Shown here in pieces: positions 55,239 through 64,000 of a DNA stretch of 64,000 nt. The notes under the pieces are model-generated. The model ran no database searches and was not told the DNA's origin. It saw nothing but the letters and a program-made list of their open reading frames with translations. The stretch comes from Acetobacterium sp. KB-1. Its GTDB lineage: Bacteria > Bacillota > Clostridia > Eubacteriales > Eubacteriaceae. Both the position numbers and the translations under genes were made by a program. Within the stretch, counting starts at the first letter, position 1, and each line of letters begins with the position of its first letter. The stretch covers positions 3,450,889 to 3,514,888 of the forward strand of contig NZ_CP030040.1 of assembly GCF_003260995.1 (NCBI RefSeq). Reading direction: 5' to 3'.

Positions 55239-56342
55239 ATGCGTATACATCGGTTACCAACAGGAGAAGCGGTTCACCGCTATCAGAAAAGTATTGTAAT
55301 TTGTTTTGAAAGAAAAGTGAAGGTTTTATCAACAGCCCACCTAAATGGCGGATATTCTGAAGAACTTAAATCCGTCTTTAATTACGACGCCACCCAGGGT
55401 GCTGGCATGGCCTGTAAACTCCGGGCGGAAACCTACCAGGAGCACATGAAGATCATTACCGAAGAACTGGGCCTGGATGCCGATTATACCGCAGGCATCA
55501 CGACCGCTGCATCGATGGAAAATGTGGCGATTAAAACCGTCGCCTATAAAAACTTAAGTGTGACCGTCATCGTAACCGGAGGCATTGAGGTCAATGGTGG
55601 TCGGGTCGGCGATCCCACCACCTGGTATGAGGTTAATGGGAAGCTCCATGAAATCAAAGAGGGGACGATTAATATTATCCTCTACATCGATGGCAACATG
55701 CCGCCGGAAACTTTGACCCGGGCGTTGGTCACCTGCACTGAGGCCAAAACAGCAGCGATTCAGGAGCTGCTGCTGGGGAGCATGTATTCTCGGGGATTGG
55801 CCACCGGGTCGGGAACTGATGGCACCATCTTGATCGCTAACGGGGAATCCCCGAACTATTATCAGTTTGCCGGCAAACACAGTAAACTGGGGGAATTGAT
55901 CGGATTAGCGGTTAAACCAGCCGTAAAAGAAGCACTTTTTTTACAGACGGGCGCTAGCCCCGAGCAGCAATTCAGCATTTTAAGACGGATGCAGCGATTT
56001 GGTATTAAATTGGATACGATCTGGGATCAGTTTAAAACAGGGAATGACTTAGCCAAGCCGGAATTTGTTTGCCTGCTGGAAAAGCTGGATAAGGAACCAG
56101 AACTGGTGGTTCTTACCTCCCTCTACGTTCATCTTCTGGACCAATTCGATTGGGATCTGATCAACATGGAACAAACAGTTTCTGAAGCCAAGCAGATATT
56201 AAAACGGATGAATCCCCAGTTGGCAGGGTTTAATGGCACTGACTGGCAAGGTGTCACAAAAGATGGATTCATTGAAGCCATGACCCAGAAGATGACCGAT
56301 TGTTTAGTTGGTTTACTGGAGGCGCAAATATGTATCGGATAA
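55239..56342 (+). CDS. cbiZ: CbiZ-like adenosylcobinamide amidohydrolase, copy 2
   Basis: A protein of 367 residues, paralogous to the gene at 46068 across both the CbiZ domain (GGIEVNGGRVGD, GTINIILYI, TEAKTAAIQEL, SRGLATGSGTDGTILI) and the extra C-terminal part (RMQRFGIKLDTIW, SLYVHLLDQFDW). GAGGGAGA at 55223-55230 supports ATG 55239; ATG 55206 would add 11 residues. The next gene starts inside its end. Two CbiZ versions could serve different lower-ligand corrinoids (inference). Confidence 0.87.
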   Translation: MRIHRLPTGEAVHRYQKSIVICFERKVKVLSTAHLNGGYSEELKSVFNYDATQGAGMACKLRAETYQEHMKIITEELGLDADYTAGITTAASMENVAIKTVAYKNLSVTVIVTGGIEVNGGRVGDPTTWYEVNGKLHEIKEGTINIILYIDGNMPPETLTRALVTCTEAKTAAIQELLLGSMYSRGLATGSGTDGTILIANGESPNYYQFAGKHSKLGELIGLAVKPAVKEALFLQTGASPEQQFSILRRMQRFGIKLDTIWDQFKTGNDLAKPEFVCLLEKLDKEPELVVLTSLYVHLLDQFDWDLINMEQTVSEAKQILKRMNPQLAGFNGTDWQGVTKDGFIEAMTQKMTDCLVGLLEAQICIG

Positions 56343-59300
56343 CATTTATTCATTCACCGATGGATCACACCTACAATCTTAAGGAAGCTGTCAGGCTTTT
56401 TAAAAGTGAAGGATCTTCCAATAATGAAACGGTAACTAAAGATGAAACAAAAATTGCTGTCAGCTTTCTTACCAGCAACAAGCTGGATGATTCCAAAGAA
56501 GCATTTGACGCGGCCATGGCAGAACTGGAAAGAGCTGATTTTATTCTGATTTTTATTCATGCCGGACTCACTCAATTTAAGAGCTTCGCGCCGCTGATGG
56601 AGCGATTTGAAAATAAGAAACGCTTTTTTATCTGGTCCGGCTGTGATGAAGAAAACGTCATTGCTTTAAAAAAATCTGGTATTTCACCATGGGAACATGG
56701 GGAGATTCAGAAATATGCTCTGGACACCAGCACCGAAAACTGCCTTAACCTGATTAAATACCTGGGGGCCTATTATGGCTCGCTTAACATCGCATACAGC
56801 GAGCCCCGTCATTCCAGCTGGGAAGGTATTTATTGCCCAGGCCAGAAACTAAACGCAGAAGCAAGCAAAAAATCAAGTAAAGAACAAAGCATTGAAACCG
56901 CCCTTAAAGAAGCCCGGGCAAGCCAAAAACCAGTGGTCGGTATTTTAATGTACAGCAAATTGGTGCAGGAGAACAATTTAGAACACATTGATGCCCTGAT
57001 TGCAGAAGTCAGAAAACAGGGAGCCCATCCGCTGGCGGTTTATTCGTCCTCAGCACCTAACCCCGCCATTGGCTGCTTAGGCTTTCAGTGGGTCGTTGAT
57101 CATATTTTCACCACCGCCGGAATCGCAAATGTCGATGTGATCATTAACACCATGAGCCATTCGCAAAGTATCCTTTCAGATCCCGGGGATGGTACCAAAA
57201 CGGTGGAAAAGAGCATTTATCAGGCCATCGATGTACCGGTGATTAAGGCCCTGACCACCTTCCAGAGCTATGAAAACTGGTGTGATAATTTGTGCGGAAT
57301 CGATGCCATGTCTTTTCCCGGAAGTGTTTATTATCCGGAGTTTGACGGTCAGATTATGAGCTTTACGATTGCCTATTCGGTTTTTGTAAAAGATGAAATC
57401 GGCGATAAGACCATTAACCGACCGATAGCGGATCGGGTCGTCAATATCTGCGAACTGGCACTCAATTGGGCAAAGCTACGACAAAAGGAGAATGCCGACA
57501 AGAAGGTAGCGATCCTCTTTCATAATATGCCGCCTCGAAATGATATGATCGGCTGTGCCTTTGGTCTGGATTCACCCCAAAGTGTTTTTGATATGGTTAA
57601 GGCCTTGGCGGCCGATGGGATTACAACCAAATACGATTTTGATAGCGGCGATGAGATCATCCAAAAAATTATCGACGCCGTCAGCCTTGACACCCGCTTT
57701 TTATCGGCTGAACAAGCCCTTAAACGCAGTGTCGCGGTGATTGATAAGAGTGACTACCAGCCCTGGTTTAAGGCGCTGGAAAGTAAGGTCCAGGAAGAGA
57801 TGATCCGGGATTGGGGCGATCCGCCCGGGGAAAACATGGTCTTTAAGGATCAGATGCCGGTGCCGGGAATTCTTAATGGCAACATTTTCATTGGGCTCCA
57901 GCCAGCCCGGGGCTATGAGGACAAAGCTGAAGAGGTTTATCACAGCACTGATATTGTACCGCCCCATCCGTATATTGCCTATTATAAATGGCTAAAAAAT
58001 GGCTTTAAGGCCGATGTAGTGATTCATGTGGGAACCCATGGCACGCTCGAGTGGTTGCCGGGCAAAGAAATTGGCTTGTCGGCAGCCTGTTATCCCGATA
58101 TTGCCATTTCCAACCTGCCCAATCTGTATCCTTACAGCATTACCGTCGAAGGTGAAGGCATCCAGGCCAAGCGGCGTTCTTATGCGGTTCTTCTGGATCA
58201 TCTGATTCCTTCGATGGCGCAGAGTGGCAGCTATGACGAGATGGAAGAGCTGGATGACCTGATCAAACAATATTACCGGGCGGTTAGCACCGACCAGGGG
58301 AAAACTTCCTTTGTCCAGCAAAACATCCAAACCATTGTGATTGAACAAAATTACCTCACCGACCTGGATATCAGCCAGGAAGAGATGGAAGCAGAGTTTC
58401 CAGCCTTTGTAGAAAAACTCCATACCTGGGTGGAAGGCATTAAGAATACCTTAATTAAAGATGGACTCCATATTTTTGGACAGGTGCCGGAATCGGAACG
58501 GCTTTATCAGCTGGTTTGTTCCCTGCTGCGGTTATCAAATGGCAAGATCCCGTCATTAACCCAGGCAACTGCCAAAGCGATGGGGATGGATTACGAATTT
58601 TTGAAAGATAACCCCCAGCATCGGGATGCCGAAGGGGTCACTAACTTGATGAAATTTAATGAGATTGAAGCCTTAAGTCGGGAAGTAGTCAGAGATTACC
58701 TGCAAAATAAGACTGAACCAGACACCATTAGTGACCACATCAAAAGTCATTTTAAAGCTGTTAATCCGACGGATCTGGTTGATTTAAAGACGGTTTTCGA
58801 ATTTATGAACAGTACCCTGATGCCAAAACTTTCCGCCACCACCGATGAAATGACCCATCTGGTTAAGGGGGTTAATGGCGAGTTTGTGCCGCCCGGGGGA
58901 TCGGGAGCGCCCACCCGGGGCAGAGTCAGCATATTGCCAACCGGTCGCAATTTCTATGCCATTGATCCGGCGGCGGTGCCGACCCGGGCCGCCTGGGAGG
59001 TTGGCAAACAGCTGGGCCAAAAAATGATCGACCGCTATTTAGAAGACGAGCAGTGTTATCCGGAAACGATGGTGATTGTGGTCTATGCCGGAGAAACCAT
59101 GAAAACCTCTGGTGATGATATTGCTGAAGTCTATTATCTGTTGGGGGTTAAGCCCAAGTGGCTGGAAAATTCAGACCGGGTTATTGGACTGGAAGTCATT
59201 CCCATTTCCGAACTGGGACGGCCCCGGGTGGATGTGACCCTACGTATTTCCGGACTGTTTCGGGATACCTTTCCCAATCTGATTGAATCGGTGGAGGAAG

Positions 59301-60151
59301 CGGTTAACCTGGTTGCCAGTTTGGATGAAAGCGATGAAGAAAACTTCATCAAACGAAATTTTCAAAATGAGGTCAGGGAGCTGATTCAAAACGGTGCCAG
59401 TATTGAAACTGCTCAGGAAGAAGCCGGGATGCGGATCTTCAGCGATCCACCGGGAACCTACGGGGCTGGGGTGACCCAATTAATTAACAGCAAGAATTGG
59501 GAAGATTTTACCGATCTGGGCAAGATCTATACTTTTTGGGGTGGCCACGCCTATGGTAAAAAGGTTCATGGTAAACGGGTTACCGAGGTTTTTGCCCGAC
59601 GATTGTCGAAGGCGCAGATTACCATAAAAAACGAATCTTCCATGGAAATTGATATGTTAGAAAGCGATGATTTTTATAATTATCATGGCGGCCTGATTGC
59701 CGCGGTCCGCACCGCCTCGGGTCATAAACCCCAGTCCTATTGTGGGGATAGCAGTGATCCAGCCCGGGTTTCGCTAAACAATGTCAAAGAACAAACGGCT
59801 AAAATTATGCGCTCGCGGATTCTGAACCCCAAGTGGTTTGACGGGATGAAAGAGCATGGTTACAAGGGTGCTCAGGAGATTTCGGGAATGGTGGACTTTG
59901 TCTTTGGCTGGGATGCTACTGCAGATAGTGTTGAAGACTGGATGTATGAAAAGATTTCGGAGAATTTTCTGTTTAACAATGAGCGCCGGGAGTGGATCAA
60001 GAGCGTTAATCCCTGGGCCATTCAGAATATGACCGAGCGCCTGTTCGAGGCCGCCCAGCGAGGGATGTGGGAGGCGAAAGCAGAAAGTCTCGAAAAACTC
60101 CGGGAAATTTATATGGACATTGAGGGGGATCTGGAAAACTATAGCGAATAA
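56330..60151 (+). CDS. CobN/ChlH-like metallochelatase large subunit, copy 2
   Basis: A protein of 1273 residues, paralogous to the gene at 48391 over its whole length (HVGTHGTLEWLPGKEIGLS, GAPTRGRVSILPTGRNFYAI, GRPRVDVTLRISGLFRD, SDPPGTYGAGVTQL). The two clearly differ in the N-terminal third, the part expected to contact the substrate. ATG 56330 with GGAGG at 56319-56323 is the start; it overlaps cbiZ copy 2 by 13 bases, indicating tight coupling. This copy has no ChlD-like gene directly behind it; its partners may be the ChlI/ChlD pair at 61910-64000. Confidence 0.9.
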   Translation: MYRITFIHSPMDHTYNLKEAVRLFKSEGSSNNETVTKDETKIAVSFLTSNKLDDSKEAFDAAMAELERADFILIFIHAGLTQFKSFAPLMERFENKKRFFIWSGCDEENVIALKKSGISPWEHGEIQKYALDTSTENCLNLIKYLGAYYGSLNIAYSEPRHSSWEGIYCPGQKLNAEASKKSSKEQSIETALKEARASQKPVVGILMYSKLVQENNLEHIDALIAEVRKQGAHPLAVYSSSAPNPAIGCLGFQWVVDHIFTTAGIANVDVIINTMSHSQSILSDPGDGTKTVEKSIYQAIDVPVIKALTTFQSYENWCDNLCGIDAMSFPGSVYYPEFDGQIMSFTIAYSVFVKDEIGDKTINRPIADRVVNICELALNWAKLRQKENADKKVAILFHNMPPRNDMIGCAFGLDSPQSVFDMVKALAADGITTKYDFDSGDEIIQKIIDAVSLDTRFLSAEQALKRSVAVIDKSDYQPWFKALESKVQEEMIRDWGDPPGENMVFKDQMPVPGILNGNIFIGLQPARGYEDKAEEVYHSTDIVPPHPYIAYYKWLKNGFKADVVIHVGTHGTLEWLPGKEIGLSAACYPDIAISNLPNLYPYSITVEGEGIQAKRRSYAVLLDHLIPSMAQSGSYDEMEELDDLIKQYYRAVSTDQGKTSFVQQNIQTIVIEQNYLTDLDISQEEMEAEFPAFVEKLHTWVEGIKNTLIKDGLHIFGQVPESERLYQLVCSLLRLSNGKIPSLTQATAKAMGMDYEFLKDNPQHRDAEGVTNLMKFNEIEALSREVVRDYLQNKTEPDTISDHIKSHFKAVNPTDLVDLKTVFEFMNSTLMPKLSATTDEMTHLVKGVNGEFVPPGGSGAPTRGRVSILPTGRNFYAIDPAAVPTRAAWEVGKQLGQKMIDRYLEDEQCYPETMVIVVYAGETMKTSGDDIAEVYYLLGVKPKWLENSDRVIGLEVIPISELGRPRVDVTLRISGLFRDTFPNLIESVEEAVNLVASLDESDEENFIKRNFQNEVRELIQNGASIETAQEEAGMRIFSDPPGTYGAGVTQLINSKNWEDFTDLGKIYTFWGGHAYGKKVHGKRVTEVFARRLSKAQITIKNESSMEIDMLESDDFYNYHGGLIAAVRTASGHKPQSYCGDSSDPARVSLNNVKEQTAKIMRSRILNPKWFDGMKEHGYKGAQEISGMVDFVFGWDATADSVEDWMYEKISENFLFNNERREWIKSVNPWAIQNMTERLFEAAQRGMWEAKAESLEKLREIYMDIEGDLENYSE

Positions 60152-60182
60152 GACTGCAGGGTAACAAAAAATGTCGGTTTGG

Positions 60183-60224
60183 AATTGCGAAAGTGCCGTG
60201 AATGTTGCGGATAGTTTCGCAATT
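60183..60224. repeat. Inverted repeat before the DrrAB-like genes
   Basis: AATTGCGAAA (60183-60192) and TTTCGCAATT (60215-60224) form a perfect 10-bp inverted repeat 22 bases apart, with no T run. It may be an operator or a transcript stem in the only sizable gap of the chelatase cluster. Confidence 0.5.
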
Positions 60225-60261
60225 ATTGGAGAATTAAAAGGTTTAAGAGGAAGGGAAACAA

Positions 60262-61101
60262 ATGCTTGAAATAATTGATTTGACAAAAAAATATAAAAGT
60301 CTAACAGCGGTTGATGCGCTTAATCTCACCATTGCGGATGGGGAGTTCTTTGGCCTGTTGGGCCCCAATGGCGCTGGAAAAACAACAACCGTGAGAATGA
60401 TCAGTACCCTGACACCAAAAACAAGTGGAGATATTGTCATTGGTGGAGAAAGTATTGATCGGAACCTGATTTCGATCAAAGCAAAGATTGGAGTTGTCCC
60501 GCAGCAGAATAATCTGGAAAATGAAATGTCGGCCTGGGAGAATCTGGAAGTGCACGGGATGCTGTATAAGATGCCAAAAGAAAAACGACGACAAAAAATT
60601 GTTGAAATGCTTGCGTTTACGGAACTCACAGAACGAAAAGATGATCTCACCAAGAATTTTTCCGGCGGGATGAAGCGCAAGCTGATGATCGCCAGAGCCC
60701 TGCTTCACGAGCCGGAGCTCTTGCTTTTAGATGAACCAACGGTGGGGCTAGATGCCGCCGCCCGTCGGAAAATGTGGGATTTGTTAAAACGGCTGAAATC
60801 CAAGGGCTTAACGGTGCTGCTAACCACCCACTATATCGAAGAGGCGGAGATCCTCTGTGATCGGGTTGGACTGATTGATAAGGGAAAACTGCTGAGACTG
60901 GACACTCCGGTTAATCTAATCGAAGAGGTTGGCAAGGTAACGGTGGAATATTTTGCTGACGGAGAAACCCATGAAGAGTTCTTTCCGACAAGAGAAAAAG
61001 CCAACGAATATGCCGGTTCGCTAGAAGGTGATATCCGGATCCGTCCCTCAAACCTTGAGGATGTCTTCTTAAAATTCACAAACAGAAGGGTGGAATTATA
61101 A
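60262..61101 (+). CDS. DrrA-like ABC exporter ATPase
   Basis: A protein of 279 residues with GPNGAGKTTT, FSGGMKRKLMIARALLHEP and LLLDEPTVGLDAAAR plus the H-loop TTHY, typical of drug/daunorubicin-type DrrA ATPases including the ~50-residue C-terminal tail. Together with the permease that follows it forms an exporter inside the chelatase cluster. The cargo might be a modified corrinoid, a free tetrapyrrole or something unrelated. Confidence 0.87.
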   Translation: MLEIIDLTKKYKSLTAVDALNLTIADGEFFGLLGPNGAGKTTTVRMISTLTPKTSGDIVIGGESIDRNLISIKAKIGVVPQQNNLENEMSAWENLEVHGMLYKMPKEKRRQKIVEMLAFTELTERKDDLTKNFSGGMKRKLMIARALLHEPELLLLDEPTVGLDAAARRKMWDLLKRLKSKGLTVLLTTHYIEEAEILCDRVGLIDKGKLLRLDTPVNLIEEVGKVTVEYFADGETHEEFFPTREKANEYAGSLEGDIRIRPSNLEDVFLKFTNRRVEL

Positions 61102-61835
61102 TGAGTGGATTATACGGTATTCTCTGGCAGGAATTTGCTGTTTTCAAGCGAAAATTTGTAGCTACCAGCATCAGTTTTCTCATTTCACCGATACTTTATC
61201 TGGTCGCTTTTGGCTGGGGACTAGGCAGTGGGGTTGAGATCGGTGGGGTTTCTTATATGGCCTATATTATCCCGGGGATTATTGGGATGAGCACGATGAT
61301 GACCAGTTTTAACAACACCGCCAATACCATTAATATTTCTAGAATTTTCTACAAGACCTTTGAAGATTATATGATCTCACCGATAAATATGACCGTCTAT
61401 GCATTGGGAAAAATCATCGCAGGGGCATTCTATGGTATTTATTCGGCTACCCTGATTATTATCATGGTATCGATTTTCACCAATGATCTAGTGATTACAC
61501 CTTATTTTATTTTGATTGCCCTATTAAACTGTTTTGTTTTTTCCGCGCTGGGCTTTTTAATCGGACTGCTGGTTAATTCCCATTCAGATATGGCCAAATT
61601 TACCAGCTTTGTGATTACACCGATGTCGTTTTTATGTGGAACCTTTTTTTCCATTGACAAGATGCCAGAAGTATTAAAATGGATTATTTACCTGCTGCCC
61701 TTAACCCATACCAATATTGCCTTACGGACGACCGGAGAATCATCTCAGCAAATGGCGCTCCATGCCGGAATTCTGGTCGCCTATCTGGTGGTCCTGTTTG
61801 TTCTGGGGGCACGACATTGCAAAACCGTTGAGTAA
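61101..61835 (+). CDS. DrrB-like ABC-2 permease
   Basis: A protein of 244 residues with six membrane segments and the ABC-2 pattern YIIPGIIGMSTMM, FEDYMISPINM and CGTFFSIDKMPEVLKW. It starts one base within the stop of the ATPase gene. It is the transmembrane part of the DrrAB-like exporter between chelatase subunits. Confidence 0.87.
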   Translation: MSGLYGILWQEFAVFKRKFVATSISFLISPILYLVAFGWGLGSGVEIGGVSYMAYIIPGIIGMSTMMTSFNNTANTINISRIFYKTFEDYMISPINMTVYALGKIIAGAFYGIYSATLIIIMVSIFTNDLVITPYFILIALLNCFVFSALGFLIGLLVNSHSDMAKFTSFVITPMSFLCGTFFSIDKMPEVLKWIIYLLPLTHTNIALRTTGESSQQMALHAGILVAYLVVLFVLGARHCKTVE

Positions 61836-61909
61836 TACAGTAGAGTAAGCTGAGCTTATTGAGATAAATTAAAATTATGAATTAAAATTAAAACAAAAGA
61901 GGATACAAC

Positions 61910-62965
61910 GTGAAAAATAAAACTATTATCTATCCATTTACCGGAATTGTGGGTCAGGAAACGATGAAAAAGGCTTTGGTTCTCAATATCATCAATCCCC
62001 TTTTGGGTGGGGTATTAATTAGAGGGGAAAAGGGAACGGCCAAATCTACTGCGGTTCGGGCACTGGCGGATTTATTGCCGTCCCGTAGTCAGGTGGAAGG
62101 CTGCCCCTTTAGCTGTGATCCCCGGGAACCGGCCAATATGTGCAGTGATTGTCTTAACAAATATCAAAACCAGGAAACCTTTGTGGAGGTTTTTGGACGG
62201 ATGAAGGTGGTGGATCTACCAGTCAGTGCTACCGAAGACCGGGTGGTGGGCACCCTGGATATTGAACACGCCATCAAAAAAGGCGAAAAGAAATTTGAAC
62301 CGGGAATTCTGGCTCAGGCCAACCGGAACATTCTTTATGTCGATGAGGTAAATCTATTGGATGATCACATCGTCGATGTGCTGCTGGATTCTGCTGCAAT
62401 GGGCGTGAACACCATTGAGCGGGAAGGGGTTTCTTTTTTTCATCCCTCACGGTTTATCCTGGTCGGCACCATGAACCCCGAAGAGGGGGATTTAAGACCC
62501 CAGCTGTTAGATCGGTTTGGGATGGTGGTGGATGTGATTGGTGAACGTAATCCTGAAAAACGGATTGATGTCATTAAAAACAGACTGGCCTATGAAAAGG
62601 ATAAGGAAGCCTTTGCCAAACAGTTTACGACCGACCAGCAGGAGCTACGGGATCGCATTCTTATGGCGAAAAAGCTGCTCGAAAAGGTCAGCTATAGTGA
62701 TCAGATGCTAGAGATAGCGGTAAAAATCAGTATCGAATTGGAGGTGGATGGTCATCGGGCCGATATTGCGATGATCAAAACCGCCATGACCATTGCCGCC
62801 TTTAAAGGTCAGACGGAGGTTGCTCCAGCCGATATGCAAGAAGCCGCGGAGCTGGTCTTGCCCCATCGCCTGCGTCGTACGCCGTTTGAAGAAGGCATTT
62901 ACAATTTTGATCAGGTTGAGCAAATCATTAGTGCCGTCGGGAGTGCTCGCGATGCTGTCGTATAA
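61910..62965 (+). CDS. ChlI-like AAA+ chelatase subunit, copy 2
   Basis: A protein of 351 residues, closely similar to the gene at 54138 ([69 protein letters not shown]). It also has the cysteine-containing insert (CPFSC, CSDC). GTG 61910 follows AGAGGAT. It is probably the ATPase ring partner of the second large subunit and of the ChlD-like protein that follows. Confidence 0.92.
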   Translation: MKNKTIIYPFTGIVGQETMKKALVLNIINPLLGGVLIRGEKGTAKSTAVRALADLLPSRSQVEGCPFSCDPREPANMCSDCLNKYQNQETFVEVFGRMKVVDLPVSATEDRVVGTLDIEHAIKKGEKKFEPGILAQANRNILYVDEVNLLDDHIVDVLLDSAAMGVNTIEREGVSFFHPSRFILVGTMNPEEGDLRPQLLDRFGMVVDVIGERNPEKRIDVIKNRLAYEKDKEAFAKQFTTDQQELRDRILMAKKLLEKVSYSDQMLEIAVKISIELEVDGHRADIAMIKTAMTIAAFKGQTEVAPADMQEAAELVLPHRLRRTPFEEGIYNFDQVEQIISAVGSARDAVV

Positions 62966-63020
62966 TTCGTTGCGGGACAGCGATCCCGGGAGAAGCCGGC
63001 CAGTTGTGGAGGAATGCCCG

Positions 63021-64000
63021 ATGAATAAAAAAAACCTGAAGCAGATCGGACACCAGGATCGGCCTGCTTATCGCTTTCCTTTTGTCGCCGTCATGGGACA
63101 GGAAAGGGTGAAAAAAGCGCTGATTCTCAATCTGATTAATCCGCTGATCGGCGGGGTGCTGCTTTCGGGAGAAAAGGGTACCGCCAAGTCCACTCTGGTT
63201 CGTAATCTCGGTCAGATTACCCCGAACATGGAGGTGGTGGATTTACCCTTAAATGCCACCGAAGACCGGGTGATTGGTAGTATTGATATTGAAAAAACCA
63301 TTTCTCAGGGTAAGCGAGCTTTTGGCAGCGGGATCTTAAAAAAGGCCCACAAGAACATCTTGTACATCGACGAGGTCAATTTGCTCAGTGAGCACATCGT
63401 TAACAGTATTTTAGAGGTGGCCGCATCCGGGGTGAATCATATTGAGCGGGAAGGTATTTCTTTTGAACATCCCGCCCGGTTTGTACTGATCGGAACCATG
63501 AATCCCGAAGAAGGCTTTTTACGGTCCCAGTTTCTGGATCGGTTTGGACTCTATGTGGCGGTGGAGGGGTCGAAGAATCCGGTTGAGCGAAAAGAGATTG
63601 TCAAACGGCGTCTGGCTTTTGAACACCATCCGGCTAGCTTTGTTAAAGCCTGGGAAGAGGACACCGAGATTTTAAAAAACCAAATACTTGAAGCCAGAAA
63701 GAATCTGGAGGCGGTAAAAATATCGGAAACGGTGTTAAAGCTGACTGCTGATATTGTTAACGAGGCCTATTGTGCCGGCAATCGGGCGGAGCTGATGATG
63801 ATTGAAACGGCCAAAGCTCTGGCGGCTCTGGCAGGACGTCAGAATATTAATATCGATGATATCAAGGAAGCTGCACAGCTCGTTCTGCCCCATCGCAAAC
63901 GGGAAAAGCCCAATGATCCCCAGGAACCGGATGAGCAAAATGATGAAGCACCGGAGCAACAACCAGAAGAAAAAAAACAAGAAAACCCGGAAAAAGATCA
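63021..64000 (+). CDS. ChlD-like AAA chelatase subunit, copy 2 (cut by window end)
   Basis: Open to the end of the window (326 codons visible). The AAA+ domain shows [36 protein letters not shown] and FLDRFGLYV. The visible end enters a linker rich in E, P and Q, as in the ChlD-like protein at 52153, so a VWA domain is expected beyond 64000. GGAGG at 63008-63012 supports ATG 63021; ATG 62952 is also in frame and would overlap the ChlI gene. Confidence 0.88.
   Translation, partial: MNKKNLKQIGHQDRPAYRFPFVAVMGQERVKKALILNLINPLIGGVLLSGEKGTAKSTLVRNLGQITPNMEVVDLPLNATEDRVIGSIDIEKTISQGKRAFGSGILKKAHKNILYIDEVNLLSEHIVNSILEVAASGVNHIEREGISFEHPARFVLIGTMNPEEGFLRSQFLDRFGLYVAVEGSKNPVERKEIVKRRLAFEHHPASFVKAWEEDTEILKNQILEARKNLEAVKISETVLKLTADIVNEAYCAGNRAELMMIETAKALAALAGRQNINIDDIKEAAQLVLPHRKREKPNDPQEPDEQNDEAPEQQPEEKKQENPEKD

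Noticed and set aside
48391-60151. Aerobic cobaltochelatase CobNST of cobalamin synthesis
   Set aside because: The context is anaerobic cobalt-first synthesis and the ATPases are ChlI/ChlD-like rather than CobS/CobT; the classic aerobic role is unlikely.
48391-64000. Magnesium chelatase for chlorophyll synthesis
   Set aside because: No photosynthesis or other chlorophyll genes; the cluster is under a cobalamin riboswitch and contains CbiZ.
1-64000. tRNA or rRNA genes
   Set aside because: No conserved tRNA arms with CCA-type ends or rRNA signature stretches were recognised on either strand by eye.

Overview
The window looks like a chromosomal segment of a strictly anaerobic, low- to medium-GC Firmicute of the acetogen type (Acetobacterium/Eubacteriaceae-like; inferred from gene content, not proven by a marker gene). 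It carries two cobalamin riboswitches, anaerobic corrin-ring and cobalt-uptake genes (CbiJ, CbiQ, CbiO, CbiM, CbiN), a siroheme/ferredoxin-type reductase and no respiratory or aerobic cobalamin genes. There is no rRNA, tRNA, CRISPR array or prophage.

Region 1 (1-12.3 kb) is very AT-rich. It is an array of small multi-copy membrane proteins around a BceAB-like ABC transporter. Four paralogous families (called A, B, C and D here) recur as intact genes and as broken fragments, mixed with a 212-bp repeat pair and a complete IS21-type element (7177-9707). The ATPase gene appears frameshifted in a run of nine A. A terminator closes the region.

Region 2 (12.4-26.9 kb) is housekeeping and stress related: sbcDC, a YgjP-like metallopeptidase, an autoregulated YtrA-type GntR/ABC operon with a clear promoter and palindromic operator, a small siroheme/4Fe-4S reductase on the minus strand, a second ABC-2 exporter, a YyaL-type thioredoxin-domain protein, MsrB and a ferritin-like protein. 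Two copies of a ~100-bp imperfect palindrome lie in the intergenic spaces.

Region 3 (27.0-36.9 kb) is a compact natural-product operon: Sfp-type phosphopantetheinyl transferase, a MATE exporter fused to a GHKL-ATPase domain, and a dimodular NRPS (C-A-T-C-A-T-reductase) expected to release a peptide aldehyde. The NRPS reading frame is broken by three perfect tandem copies of a 20-bp unit; one or four copies would restore it. The operon is followed by a decayed duplicate of its upstream neighbourhood (yyaL 3' end, msrB 5' end, phosphopantetheinyl transferase 3' end) into which an AGCS amino-acid symporter gene is set.

Region 4 (39.1-64 kb) is corrinoid related. Riboswitch 1 precedes cbiJ-cbiQ-cbiO-cbiM-cbiN. 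Riboswitch 2 precedes a BtuCDF-like corrinoid importer joined to two CbiZ-like amidohydrolases, two CobN/ChlH-like giant chelatase subunits, two ChlI-like AAA ATPases, two ChlD-like AAA-VWA proteins (the last cut by the window end) and a DrrAB-like exporter. An organism that makes cobalamin anaerobically does not need CobN-type chelation, so this duplicated chelatase set may act in corrinoid salvage, remodelling or metal removal. It is the best candidate in the window for an undescribed system.
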